Assembly: GCF_900102085.1 (NCBI RefSeq)
Contig: NZ_FMVM01000006.1
Location: 197,258-261,257 of the forward strand
DNA: 64,000 bases
Direction of reading: 5' to 3'
DNA from: Paenibacillus polysaccharolyticus
Lineage (GTDB): Bacteria; Bacillota; Bacilli; Paenibacillales; Paenibacillaceae
Both the position numbers and the translations under genes were made by a program. Under the pieces are notes generated by a model. That model worked only from the letters and a program-made list of their open reading frames with translations. It was not told the origin of the DNA and did no database searches. Below are positions 18,424-27,727 of the stretch, piece by piece. Numbering within the stretch: position 1 is the stretch's first letter; the number at the start of each line of letters is the position of its first letter.

Positions 18424-20646
18424 CTATCCATATTGTCTGAGCTGGGCCTCGTTCAACTGCTCTCCTACGAGTCTCTGATACGCGTCACACCTTGTAACCA
18501 ACTCTTCATGTGTTCCCGCATCGACAAGTTCTCCCTGATCCAGCACATAGATCGTGTCGGCATTTCGAATGGTGCTCAGCCTGTGAGCAATAATAATTTG
18601 CGTACATTTCAACATGCTTAAGTTCCCGGCAATCGTAGATTCCGTTAACGTATCCAGTGCACTGGTTGCTTCATCCAAAAGCAGAATTTTGGGCCTGCTC
18701 ACAAGCGCCCGTGCAAGAGCTACCCGTTGTTTCTGTCCCCCGGACAGATTAGAGCCTGCCTCCGAAATTAACGTGTTATATTTCATCGGCATGCGTTCGA
18801 TATCTGCATGAATATCGGCAAGTTTTGCAGCAAACATTACCTCTTCTGCAGTTGCTTCTTCCGCATGCAGCTTGATGTTATCGTAAACGGTATTGTTAAA
18901 CACGAAGTTATCCTGAAGAACGATGCTGACTTGATCACGAATATGTTGAGGATCTAATTCCTCCGCATGAATGCCATCGAAATAAATATTTCCTTGTGTA
19001 GGGGTGTACAACCCCACTAGCAATTTAGCGAGAGTACTTTTACCAGAGCCAGATCTGCCAACGAGAGCCACCTTCTGTCCTGCTTTAATGGTCATACTAA
19101 TGTCATTAAGCACAGGACTACTGTACTCCGTATATTTGAAGCTCACATGGTCAATCGTAATATCACCCTGAAGCTCGGCAACATGCACCATCTCATTTGG
19201 TTTCTTCTGAAAAGACCGACCCTTTTCTGCCAAAATCACATCATAAATCCGATCCAGCAACGCATCCGCCATTACGAACTCATTCAGCATCAAGGCAAGT
19301 GAATTAAGCGGCCCCAAAAAAAGTGCAGCCAGAGACTGGAATGAAACAAGCATACCTAACGTCATGTTGCCCTGCATAATCTGGTACAAACCCACAAGCA
19401 AAATGAGCATCGGTGTCATAAAATTCAAAGTATTGGTTATCGTGTTAACTCGAGTTTGAAAAATAGCCTTTTCCTTCACCGTGGCAAGCTGGCGTTTAAA
19501 TAACTCCCGCCATTTTTCTTCCGTGCGCTGCTCGATACCCAGAGATTTAATTGTTGAAATCCCTTCTAACACTTCGGTCATAAAAGATCCTGCCAAGCTC
19601 TGAGCTACAATCTGAGTTTGCGTCAGTTTTTTGAACCTGCTGCGCGTGTATACAAAAATAAGAACCTGTGTTATTCCTATACCTAGCAACGTGAACGCAA
19701 TAATGCGTGATTGAATGACAATGTAGGTAAACGTCACCACAATTAAAAATAAATTGATGAACGTGGAAATCATTTTTTGCGACAAAATTTCCCGGATGGT
19801 AACATTGCTGTTGACTCGCATCATCAGATCTCCCCGAGAGCGAATCTCAAAATATTGATACGGGAGCTTCAACATGTGGGACACAAAACTGGTGGTTAAC
19901 TGCGAATCCAGCACTTCCTGAAGGCGCACGATACACATATCTTTCACATATCCAAAACCGATCTGAAACAAGGTTAACAAGGCCACACTGGTGATCAACA
20001 CGGGAAAAATGGAGTATCCCTCATTGCCCGTTACCGCATCAATCGAAACCTGCATCAGGAACGGAAAAAGCACCGATACAAGCTGTAATCCCAGGGCAAG
20101 CAATACGGCCCATACAAAATACTTTTTGTTGCTGCGAATCAAATCTTTGAAATACGCTACTTTACTCATCTTTTTTTCTGAAAAAGGGACAAACCCCTCA
20201 TCCGGGTATACCAGCAGAAAAATACCTGAATATTTCTCTTCGAACTCCTGTTTAGTGATCGTCATTCTTCCCATGGCAGGATCAACAATGGTATATAACT
20301 TACCAGCCTTAATCTCCTCAAGCACAATAAAATGTCGTTGCTCCCAGAAACAGATGACCGGCAAGAAATCATTGCTGAGTGAAGGCACAGGTGCCTTTTT
20401 GGCTACACCTTTCAGATGGTAGGTTTCGGCTACCTCCTTCATTTTCAACATAGAACTTCCGTCACGACCGCTCCCCAGCATGGCAAATCGTTCCTTCAGA
20501 TCGGTAAAATCGGCTTCATAGCCATAGTACGCAAGCAACATATGCAAGCAGCTGGGCCCGCAGTCGTATTGATTCATTTGCAATTTAACAGGAATTTTTC
20601 GCTGTGCCTTGCCACGCAGACGGCTAAATACTGAACGTTTAGGCAT
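18424..20646 (-). CDS. lanT: class II lantibiotic ABC transporter with C39 leader peptidase
   Basis: A 740-residue AMS-type transporter. It has an N-terminal C39 papain-like peptidase with Cys29 (NQYDCGPSC), His105 and Asp122 all present, then a six-helix membrane domain (about 160-450) and a nucleotide-binding domain with [18 protein letters not shown] and ILLLDEATSALD. It should cut the precursor after a GG/GA-type motif and export it. It starts inside the end of lanM (8-nt overlap), so the two are translationally coupled. All catalytic and ATPase motifs are intact, so export is probably functional. Confidence 0.93.
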   Translation of the reverse strand: MPKRSVFSRLRGKAQRKIPVKLQMNQYDCGPSCLHMLLAYYGYEADFTDLKERFAMLGSGRDGSSMLKMKEVAETYHLKGVAKKAPVPSLSNDFLPVICFWEQRHFIVLEEIKAGKLYTIVDPAMGRMTITKQEFEEKYSGIFLLVYPDEGFVPFSEKKMSKVAYFKDLIRSNKKYFVWAVLLALGLQLVSVLFPFLMQVSIDAVTGNEGYSIFPVLITSVALLTLFQIGFGYVKDMCIVRLQEVLDSQLTTSFVSHMLKLPYQYFEIRSRGDLMMRVNSNVTIREILSQKMISTFINLFLIVVTFTYIVIQSRIIAFTLLGIGITQVLIFVYTRSRFKKLTQTQIVAQSLAGSFMTEVLEGISTIKSLGIEQRTEEKWRELFKRQLATVKEKAIFQTRVNTITNTLNFMTPMLILLVGLYQIMQGNMTLGMLVSFQSLAALFLGPLNSLALMLNEFVMADALLDRIYDVILAEKGRSFQKKPNEMVHVAELQGDITIDHVSFKYTEYSSPVLNDISMTIKAGQKVALVGRSGSGKSTLAKLLVGLYTPTQGNIYFDGIHAEELDPQHIRDQVSIVLQDNFVFNNTVYDNIKLHAEEATAEEVMFAAKLADIHADIERMPMKYNTLISEAGSNLSGGQKQRVALARALVSRPKILLLDEATSALDTLTESTIAGNLSMLKCTQIIIAHRLSTIRNADTIYVLDQGELVDAGTHEELVTRCDAYQRLVGEQLNEAQLRQYG

Positions 20647-23600
20647 AATGCTGTCCCGGTTCAGATGACGGCTCTGCCGTATACTCCTGCTGTCTGGTAA
20701 AAGCCATCTCCACTCTATCCTGCTGCGTGACCTGCTCTACATCCTTCAGTTCATGACTTACCGGCCCTTCCATCATAAGTACCGAAGGCAGTGTCCGATT
20801 ATACAACCGCAGTAATTGGTATCCGATCCCGGCCAGACCCAGCATAAGTCCTGGTATTTGTTGACGACTCGGAATGCCGCATCTCCAGTGACCGTTATCC
20901 TCTCTAACCTTGGTCATGATATAATCAGCCATTTGATAAGCGTATGCTTCTAACGTTTCATCCTGCCAATAGTCGGCTGCGAGCAAGATCAGCTCCAAAT
21001 TCCCCATATCTCCGTGACATAGTGAATAACTGACTTCTGTGAAACCATCTTCCATGGTCTTGGTCACCGCTCGGCGAATGTCTTTTTCCAGCACATCTAT
21101 AGGCCCGCGGAAGCTTAATTCCTGTGCTGTTCCTACCCGGGCAATACCCAAACCGGGTGCACCATTACACCAATACATGACATAATGTTCTTCCGACATA
21201 TTGCCATCCGTGAACCGGAGATCCTTCCAGTTATTCACCTCGGAACTGTAGATCGATTCCTCATATTTAATTCCTTCCAAACAAGCTTCAAAATAAGGTT
21301 CGTGACCTGTAACACGGTACAGATGGGCAAGACTCAGACATATGCCTGCGTTTCCATGTGCAATGCCGCTAAGGGGCACTTTATTGATCGCCGATGTCAC
21401 CCATGCCAAGCCTTGTTCCATCGGCACAGCCAGCTTAAGCAGCCGATCTGCGCATCTTGTAGCTATGTCCAGTGCCTTAGGCAGGTGGAACATCGTATAC
21501 AAATCCACGCATGCCATTAATGTGCCTGCACAACCTGAGATGACATCCAGCCGCTCATCTTCCTCGATCATCTCATCCAGTATATCCAGCAGTTCGAGCA
21601 GTTCCGGGTGAACATCCTGCTGGGAGTATACCTTCGCTTTATGCACTAACAAATAGAGAAGTGATCCGTAACCTGTAAACAGAGAGATATTTCTGTCCAT
21701 GTTTTTGCGAATCATCTCCCAGGCCGTCTGGATACACAAATCGACCATCTCTGTATACTTCCCTTCACCCGTCTCTTGACCTAGATAAAGATAGAAATAA
21801 GCGATGCCCGTGACCCCATTGTATAGACCCAGTTCCGAGGATTTATAGATCAGTTTCTCGTCCGCATCCATGCCCATGCTGATCCAGGATACGGTGCTGC
21901 CCTCATCTCCCGTGATCGCGATATCCTTAATATAATCACCAATCCTTACCGCTTCACGTAAGTAATCAGCTCGGGTCGTGGAGATTGGATGGCTGTTCAA
22001 CGCCTCTCGCCTTACACTCGCTGTACTCTTCTCCATAGCGAATGAGCGCTCCAGTACATACTTCGTTTGCAGAGTGCGCTCCGTAAATTCCCACTGCATA
22101 TCCATATCATCTTCATTCATGGCCCGAACCTTTGTCTCCGTCTGGGTCAAGATATCCGAGTCATATACACCCTCAATGGCTTGATTATCCGAATGATGAA
22201 ACAGCACCTTCTCACCAATTAATGTTTTGAACATAGGCACATCTCCGTGCAACAGATCATGGCATTCATAACTGACCAGTTTCTCACGGTTACGATCCTG
22301 CCGGACGATAGCCCACATCATGTCAAACAGCAGACTTTTGTCCAGCCCATTGCGTAAATATTTAGGATGAGAGCTGGCTTCGATTAATGTAAAATAGGTC
22401 ACGGTTGGCCGAACGATCGTCCGCACGGCACACCCATGAAAATGGTGGCGTACCGCCTTGATGAAACGGTCTTTTTGCTCCATGATGGAACGATAAGTGC
22501 GATAGAACCCTTCTTTCAAACGATGGATATGGCGTTCAGGTTGTATCGGCGTTTGATTGTAAGATGGCAGGTGACTGAACCGACTTACAGCAATCTTGCT
22601 TCGTTTGATCCTCATCATATCTGTGTTTTTATCGTGAACCTCATAAGTATTGAGAATCTGCTCCACATCTCCGGCAAGCCCGCTCAGATCACTATGATAC
22701 AAGGCGTTGGAGTCCAGCGTAGGGAGCATGCTTGTTTTTAATACGGAATCATTCAATATCGAAAGGGTCTTCTCCAGTGCCGTATACTGCTCCTTCTCAT
22801 CCATATACTTGAAGGGTTGATTGTGCAGCAAAGACTCCAGATCAACGAAGAACGGATGCTCTCCTTGGGCAACAATATTTTCCATATGCATATCCGTTGC
22901 GTTTAATGCATATAGAATCGCTAAATATTGTCCCTGTCTCTCAAAAAAGCGTTCTGCCTCTTCCTCCCGGGTTACTTCCTCGTAAGAAATATATTGCTGC
23001 CAGCCATACTCGGAACGGTCCAGCGTTTTGGTAATCCGGAAAGGCAATCCCATCTCCTGTTCATTAAACCAATGTAGTATACCAGCAAATGCAGTATCAA
23101 TTGCCATGTCTCTTGGCTTGTACATGACATTAACGTCCCCGGTAAATTTCAACCGCAGCACGCTGGCTCCACCATTATGGGAATCTCCAAGAAATACGAT
23201 ATCCTCCAGCCTGTCCAGTTTAAAATCAAACAAAGATTCCAGTTCATGACGGTCGGCCGTCAATCGCTCCAGAACCCGAATCATATTCTGATTGATCCGC
23301 AACGTGTGCTCGGCAATACCTCGGGCAAGAACCGGATAATCCAGTAACAGGTTGAGAATTTGTTCTCTGGACTGAATTTTCTCGCTTACAAAATGCAAAT
23401 ATCTCTGCCGGGAATCTTCACCTATCAATTCCTCTTGCAGTCTAGCTTTATTTAGTTCATAGATAAGTGTCTTCGCAGACAAGTGAAACACTTTATCCGA
23501 GACGGTCTTCAGTACAAGCCCGATGACACGGCGCCGATCCAGCCACTCATATCCTACTGACAGACCTTCTGTCATGATCTGAATAGATCGTTGCAGAAAA

Positions 23601-23983
23601 GGTTGTGAAAATTCAAAAAAAGGGATTTCCTCTGTATTGCCCTCAATGAAATATGTAATATCCTCATGCTCATTCTCAAGAAACGTCTTCCGAAGCTCCT
23701 GATGCCAGCCCATATCTGTAAATGTGTACTGGAAATCTGGAGTTTGAAATAGACTACTCACCTTGTTCATGTCCATAGATTCAGCCTGGAATCGATCCGC
23801 TAATTGCTCCTGATCCTGAAAGAACTGATCAAGCCACAACTTCATTCTTACATCATCTGAGGAGACTGCGTCTCCATGAGCGAAAGGCTCCGCAGCAACT
23901 CCAAGTTCATACTGCTTGTATTTCTCTGTCAAATATAAAGCATCACCCCAGTGGGAGTTATTCAACTGCTCCTGTATGCTCAT
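20639..23983 (-). CDS. lanM: class II lanthionine synthetase LanM
   Basis: A 1114-residue bifunctional enzyme. The N-terminal dehydratase/kinase-like domain (DUF4135, about residues 130-520) dehydrates Ser/Thr of the precursor through phosphorylation. The C-terminal LanC-like cyclase domain (about 710-1060) adds Cys thiols to form (methyl)lanthionines. Cyclase zinc ligands are present: Cys939 in YWCNGAPG and Cys989-His990 in LCHGDMGN, plus the HGNAG loop. The ATG 23983 has AAAGGGAGAG upstream. Beyond the cyclase there is a short disordered tail of about 45 residues. It lies 110 bp after the precursor gene, separated by a hairpin. Confidence 0.95.
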   Translation of the reverse strand: MSIQEQLNNSHWGDALYLTEKYKQYELGVAAEPFAHGDAVSSDDVRMKLWLDQFFQDQEQLADRFQAESMDMNKVSSLFQTPDFQYTFTDMGWHQELRKTFLENEHEDITYFIEGNTEEIPFFEFSQPFLQRSIQIMTEGLSVGYEWLDRRRVIGLVLKTVSDKVFHLSAKTLIYELNKARLQEELIGEDSRQRYLHFVSEKIQSREQILNLLLDYPVLARGIAEHTLRINQNMIRVLERLTADRHELESLFDFKLDRLEDIVFLGDSHNGGASVLRLKFTGDVNVMYKPRDMAIDTAFAGILHWFNEQEMGLPFRITKTLDRSEYGWQQYISYEEVTREEEAERFFERQGQYLAILYALNATDMHMENIVAQGEHPFFVDLESLLHNQPFKYMDEKEQYTALEKTLSILNDSVLKTSMLPTLDSNALYHSDLSGLAGDVEQILNTYEVHDKNTDMMRIKRSKIAVSRFSHLPSYNQTPIQPERHIHRLKEGFYRTYRSIMEQKDRFIKAVRHHFHGCAVRTIVRPTVTYFTLIEASSHPKYLRNGLDKSLLFDMMWAIVRQDRNREKLVSYECHDLLHGDVPMFKTLIGEKVLFHHSDNQAIEGVYDSDILTQTETKVRAMNEDDMDMQWEFTERTLQTKYVLERSFAMEKSTASVRREALNSHPISTTRADYLREAVRIGDYIKDIAITGDEGSTVSWISMGMDADEKLIYKSSELGLYNGVTGIAYFYLYLGQETGEGKYTEMVDLCIQTAWEMIRKNMDRNISLFTGYGSLLYLLVHKAKVYSQQDVHPELLELLDILDEMIEEDERLDVISGCAGTLMACVDLYTMFHLPKALDIATRCADRLLKLAVPMEQGLAWVTSAINKVPLSGIAHGNAGICLSLAHLYRVTGHEPYFEACLEGIKYEESIYSSEVNNWKDLRFTDGNMSEEHYVMYWCNGAPGLGIARVGTAQELSFRGPIDVLEKDIRRAVTKTMEDGFTEVSYSLCHGDMGNLELILLAADYWQDETLEAYAYQMADYIMTKVREDNGHWRCGIPSRQQIPGLMLGLAGIGYQLLRLYNRTLPSVLMMEGPVSHELKDVEQVTQQDRVEMAFTRQQEYTAEPSSEPGQHYA

Positions 23984-24039
23984 CGTTTTCTCTCCCTTTC
24001 TAAATCAATGGTTGTAAACAGGAAAACACCATATAAATA

Positions 24040-24077
24040 CTTCAAGCACATAACTGAGATCAGCTATGTGCTTGAAG
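24040..24077 (-). terminator. lanA-lanM intercistronic hairpin (attenuator)
   Basis: A 13-bp perfect stem, CTTCAAGCACATA (24040-24052) with TATGTGCTTGAAG (24065-24077), lies between lanA and lanM. Only a weak T-rich stretch follows on the minus strand, so partial termination or mRNA protection is likely. This arrangement makes precursor in large excess over LanM. Confidence 0.75.
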
Positions 24078-24093
24078 AAAATCGAAGTCAGAA

Positions 24094-24276
24094 TTAACAA
24101 CAAGTCAACCAGGAAGAAGGTGAAACAGAATTATAATGGCACTCATGACTCACTGTGCAAAATACACCACCGCTTTTCTTATCCTCAATTGCGGCTAACG
24201 CCCCTGTAACCACCATCAGTTCATCATCACTGATGTCCTCGATTGCTGCTAATGCTTCGAGATTGAATTGTTTCAT
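24094..24276 (-). CDS. lanA: lantibiotic precursor peptide LanA
   Basis: A 60-residue precursor; ATG 24276 has GGAGG 8 nt upstream. Residues 1-26 form a class II leader ending DDELMVVTGA, with a GA cleavage site as in the lacticin 481 leader. The rest is LAAIED, then KKSGG, then a Cys-rich part with CTVSHEC (40-46) and the terminal TCC (58-60). Cysteines are 40, 46, 59 and 60. By analogy to plantaricin C, Ser35-Cys40 and Thr41-Cys46 would form the first two rings. The C-terminal part resembles lacticin 481/nukacin. The Glu in CTxSxEC is the residue class II lipid II binders conserve. The block ALAAIED occurs twice, at 8-14 and 26-32. Ring assignments are inferred. Confidence 0.93.
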   Translation of the reverse strand: MKQFNLEALAAIEDISDDELMVVTGALAAIEDKKSGGVFCTVSHECHYNSVSPSSWLTCC

Positions 24277-24310
24277 TGAAAAAACCTCCATTCAATTTTT
24301 TGTATATGTA

Positions 24311-24326
24311 TAGCTTAAATAAGCTA
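24311..24326. promoter_or_regulatory. perfect 16-bp palindrome in the lanA leader
   Basis: TAGCTTA-AA-TAAGCTA lies between the lanA promoter and its ribosome-binding site, 35 bp before the start codon. It could be an operator or a leader-RNA hairpin. Confidence 0.45.
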
Positions 24327-24397
24327 AACACCGGAGTTCATTCAAACAAAACATATATTTACATTAAATATAAAATATGTAATCTATTTCTAACTTT

Positions 24398-24427
24398 ACT
24401 CTATCACACTTTGCTAGATTTTGTAAA
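24398..24427 (-). promoter_or_regulatory. likely lanA promoter
   Basis: TTTACA (24427-24422), an 18-nt spacer and TAGAGT (24403-24398) on the minus strand give a leader of roughly 115 nt. Upstream are two AAGG elements about 10 bp apart (around 24433-24447) that could be bound by the cluster's OmpR-type regulator. Confidence 0.5.
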
Positions 24428-24523
24428 TCCTTATTTTCCCTTCCTTGGATTATCTAAAAAAATAAAATAATTCATACTTTTAAATTTTAGTATCTATATT
24501 ACGTTGTTATGCGCACACATTTG

Positions 24524-24547
24524 TAAAAAACCTGTCCTGAGACAGGT
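24524..24547 (-). terminator. terminator of lanR-lanK
   Basis: ACCTGTC-TCAG-GACAGGT followed by six T on the minus strand, five bases after the kinase stop codon. It separates the regulator transcript from lanA. Confidence 0.85.
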
Positions 24548-24552
24548 GAATT

Positions 24553-25938
24553 CTATACCACTACAGGCAGTTCTAATACCGCGCGAAGCCCTCCTTGGCT
24601 GTTACACTGGAGCAGAAGCTTCCCCCGATGGGCTTGAGCAATCCGTGATACCATTGGAAGTCCGAGACCATGCCCATGACGTGGAGGTCTTATGCGACCT
24701 GCCGTATAAGGAAGAACCAGCACATCAAGCAGATCTTCCTCGGGAATTCCCTTCCCATCATCGGAGACTATGAACTGTGCGTAACCACTTTGCACTTCAC
24801 GCTTGATCATCAATTCGATTGCACACCCCTCTGGATTGTGTCTAATGCTGTTCTGCACCAGATTGGTTACCGCTCGGTATAACAATCGTTCATCCCCTTG
24901 CACATACAGACTTTCGTCTTGAACATTTAACGATATCGGATAACGCTCGTCCAGACCATTATTTAAAAAATCAGATACTACTTGCCTTGCCAGAACAGGC
25001 AACCGAATGGATCTCATCTGTAGGGGCTGCATTTCATACTCTAGCATCGATACCAGATTCAAATCACTGACGAGCGATCGCAGACGCTCCCCCTGACGCC
25101 GGATAATGGATGCCTGTTGCTTTTGCTCGGTTGTTAGATCCGCTTGCTCCTCCAGTTCACTAGCATATCCCAAAATCATGGATAATGGCGTCCGTATATC
25201 ATGCGATATCCCTGATATCCAGTTGGATCGTGCCTCATCCCTTGCCTTTAGCGCATCATTTTTCTCCTGTAACATATGGGAGGTCGAGTTAATGCTTTCA
25301 GACAAATCATTGAATATGCCCTTGGTTTCAACCTGCACCGACTCTCCTTTAGCAAGTGCATGAATGCCATCGATCAACGGGCGAATGCTTCGTATGACAC
25401 GGGTTCCGATTAGCAATGAGATAAGTAGCGCAAGTGCCACATTACATATCAATAACAGTACAATCCTGACCGGTAGAGACTTGAGCCAATCCGCCAAAAA
25501 ATCGAACTGGTATTTTCCATACGTATTTTTGGGATACCCCAACACCAAAAGTCCATCTTCCCGTTCCCACACATATACCGGGTACTCTTTAAGATAGTAT
25601 CGAGAAAATTTAGCAACATCGGTCACACTGTAAGTAAGGGGGATTTCTGCTGGAAGACGCTCACTCCACTGCACCCCACCCTCCTGATTCAAAAGCATCG
25701 CCCAGGCTTGATGCTCAGCGAGAATCTCCATCCCTTTACTTTGTAATGTGTACTCCCCCTGCTCGCTCTTGCTCAAACTGCCTGCGACCTGTTTGACAAC
25801 AGCACTGGGGGAAGGTCCTTCGTGAATTTCCTTGAAGATCAATGAACCCAGCAATACGAGATTAAATAAAAGCAGTACAACAGATACAAGAATGGTAGAG
25901 CCGACAAATCTTCTTAGAATACGAACCAAACCATCCAT
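24553..25938 (-). CDS. lanK: sensor histidine kinase of the lantibiotic cluster
   Basis: A 461-residue membrane kinase with two helices (about residues 12-34 and 155-178) bracketing an extracytoplasmic sensor domain of about 120 residues. A HAMP linker, a HisKA domain with ISHDIRTPLSMILG, and HATPase_c (NSIRHNPEG, DDGKGIPEED, GHGLGLPMV) follow. It starts 1 nt inside the stop of the regulator gene. Such a large sensor domain differs from the short-loop BceS kinases and could detect the mature peptide or envelope damage. It lies between lanA and the immunity operon, so control of one or both is likely. Confidence 0.88.
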   Translation of the reverse strand: MDGLVRILRRFVGSTILVSVVLLLFNLVLLGSLIFKEIHEGPSPSAVVKQVAGSLSKSEQGEYTLQSKGMEILAEHQAWAMLLNQEGGVQWSERLPAEIPLTYSVTDVAKFSRYYLKEYPVYVWEREDGLLVLGYPKNTYGKYQFDFLADWLKSLPVRIVLLLICNVALALLISLLIGTRVIRSIRPLIDGIHALAKGESVQVETKGIFNDLSESINSTSHMLQEKNDALKARDEARSNWISGISHDIRTPLSMILGYASELEEQADLTTEQKQQASIIRRQGERLRSLVSDLNLVSMLEYEMQPLQMRSIRLPVLARQVVSDFLNNGLDERYPISLNVQDESLYVQGDERLLYRAVTNLVQNSIRHNPEGCAIELMIKREVQSGYAQFIVSDDGKGIPEEDLLDVLVLPYTAGRIRPPRHGHGLGLPMVSRIAQAHRGKLLLQCNSQGGLRAVLELPVVV

Positions 25939-26651
25939 TATCGAGTCTCCTGAGTCATCAGTTTATAACCAAGCCCGCGGACGGTTAACAGAAACACTGG
26001 TTTAGACGGGTCCTCTTCGATTTTCTCCCGAATCCGCCGAACATGAACCATTAGGGTATTCTCATATCCGTAACTCTCATCTCCCCAAACGGCCTGACAT
26101 AGTGCATCACTGGTTACAATCCGGTTCTGATTCTCATAAAGTTTGACCAGTATAGCGTGCTCCTTGGCTGTCAGTGGAAGTTCTGTTTCGTTCCCATGAA
26201 CGACAGCGCTCTCCAAATCAATGGTTAATCCACCTAGACGAAATACAGGCAATCTCTCTATCGTATTGGAAGCGTATACCCTTTTCAATATGCCCATGAG
26301 CCGAAGAATCAGCTCTCTTGGAAGAAATGGTTTGACCATATAATCATCTGCTCCCAAACCTAAACCGAGTAAACGATCCTCATCCTCCCCCCGCGCTGAC
26401 AAAAATAGCACAGGCATGTCCGAGAAGGAACGAATAGAAGACAACAAGGAGAATCCGTCTCCATCTGGCAACATGATATCCAGGATGGCTGCATCCGGCT
26501 TCTCTATTCTGCACATTGCCAGAGCATGGGCCACATTACCTGCGGTATAGACTCTGAAAAAGCCCTCCTTACGCAAAAAGCGTTCGATCATCTCACGGAT
26601 TTCCGGTTCATCATCTACAATCAGTATTTTCTTGTTTTTCATTATGTCCAT
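25938..26651 (-). CDS. lanR: OmpR-family response regulator of the lantibiotic cluster
   Basis: A 237-residue regulator with a receiver domain (DDEPEIREM, phosphoacceptor in AAILDIMLPDGDG) and a winged-helix Trans_reg_C domain (ALCQAVWGDESYGYENTLMV, VRGLGYKL). ATG 26651 has AAGGGTGA 5 nt upstream; upstream ATG 26669 is less likely. It is divergently oriented to lanF. A direct repeat TAAGGT with 11-bp period at 26715-26731 in the shared intergenic region is a natural binding site for this protein type. Confidence 0.9.
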   Translation of the reverse strand: MDIMKNKKILIVDDEPEIREMIERFLRKEGFFRVYTAGNVAHALAMCRIEKPDAAILDIMLPDGDGFSLLSSIRSFSDMPVLFLSARGEDEDRLLGLGLGADDYMVKPFLPRELILRLMGILKRVYASNTIERLPVFRLGGLTIDLESAVVHGNETELPLTAKEHAILVKLYENQNRIVTSDALCQAVWGDESYGYENTLMVHVRRIREKIEEDPSKPVFLLTVRGLGYKLMTQETR

Positions 26652-26714
26652 TCGTATCACCCTTTTCATTATACATCAGGACATGAATATAAGCCTATAT
26701 TTTCCAATTCTATT

Positions 26715-26767
26715 TAAGGTAAATGTAAGGTTATCTTCAGCCAAGAGCAAGACGTCTGATCTATATT
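26715..26767 (+). promoter_or_regulatory. lanFEG promoter with OmpR-type direct repeat
   Basis: TAAGGT at 26715-26720 and again at 26726-26731 (11-bp period, one helix turn) precede a -10-like TATATT at 26762-26767. No good -35 exists, as expected of an activated promoter. LanR is the obvious candidate activator. Confidence 0.5.
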
Positions 26768-26806
26768 GAACTTAACAGAGATCACCGTGAAATGGAGATG
26801 AAATCA

Positions 26807-27727
26807 ATGATAAACACTTCCCCCATTGTCGAAACGCATAATCTGTCCAAATCATACGGCGGTATGAATCGTGTGCATCAAGTGAATTTGTCGGTTGAGA
26901 AGGGGCAAATTTTTGGATTTCTAGGCCCGAACGGAGCAGGAAAAACGACCACGTTAAAAATGTTGCTAGGGTTGATCAAACCTAGTGAAGGTACGGTCAA
27001 GGTCTTTGGGAAAGACTTGACCACACATCGACCCGCCATTCTGAGCCAAACCGGTTCATTGATTGAATCCCCCTCGTATTATGGTCACTTGACCGGTCTT
27101 GAAAATATGAAGGTGATGCAGCGGCTGCGAAATGTACCAAGCAAAAATATCGATGAAGCCTTAAAAATTGTAAGACTGGAAAATCAGAAACATAAACAGG
27201 CCGATCAGTATTCACTCGGTATGAAACAACGGCTGGGCATTGCCATGGCTTTACTTGCTTTTCCCAACTTGCTTGTTCTGGATGAACCTACGAATGGGCT
27301 TGACCCTGCCGGTATCGGTGAAATCAGAGAATTGATCAAGTCCCTGCCTGGTCAATATGGCATCACCGTTTTGCTATCCAGCCATTTGTTATCCGAGATC
27401 GAACAGATCGCAACCTCCGTGGGCATTATCAGTGATGGCAAATTGTTGTTTCAAGGTACCATGCAAAGTCTTCAGGCTAATAATCAGGCCACGATCCGTT
27501 TCCAGACCTCCGAGCCGGCAAAAGCAGAAAAGCTTCTACTAACTCATGGCTACATGCCACAAGTTCACGGAAATCAGCTCATATTGAAGTATCTTCGCGA
27601 CGAAGAAGTATCGAAGCTGAATAAAGCGCTTGTGGAACAGAGTATTCCGGTCACTCGTATTGAGGAGCACAAAAAGAGTCTGGAAGACATTTTCCTTGAT
27701 CTGACTGGAAAGGAGAGAAGCCTGTAA
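26807..27727 (+). CDS. lanF: lantibiotic immunity ABC transporter ATPase LanF
   Basis: A 306-residue ATPase of the BcrA/LanF type, with Walker A GPNGAGKTTT, signature YSLGMKQR and Walker B LLVLDEPTNGLDP. The Q-loop position reads GSLIESPS, that is, with Glu in place of Gln, the E-loop typical of lantibiotic immunity transporters. ATG 26807 has GGAG 9 nt upstream. The stop overlaps the lanE start (TAATG). With LanE and LanG it would expel the producer's own peptide from the membrane. Confidence 0.9.
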   Translation: MINTSPIVETHNLSKSYGGMNRVHQVNLSVEKGQIFGFLGPNGAGKTTTLKMLLGLIKPSEGTVKVFGKDLTTHRPAILSQTGSLIESPSYYGHLTGLENMKVMQRLRNVPSKNIDEALKIVRLENQKHKQADQYSLGMKQRLGIAMALLAFPNLLVLDEPTNGLDPAGIGEIRELIKSLPGQYGITVLLSSHLLSEIEQIATSVGIISDGKLLFQGTMQSLQANNQATIRFQTSEPAKAEKLLLTHGYMPQVHGNQLILKYLRDEEVSKLNKALVEQSIPVTRIEEHKKSLEDIFLDLTGKERSL

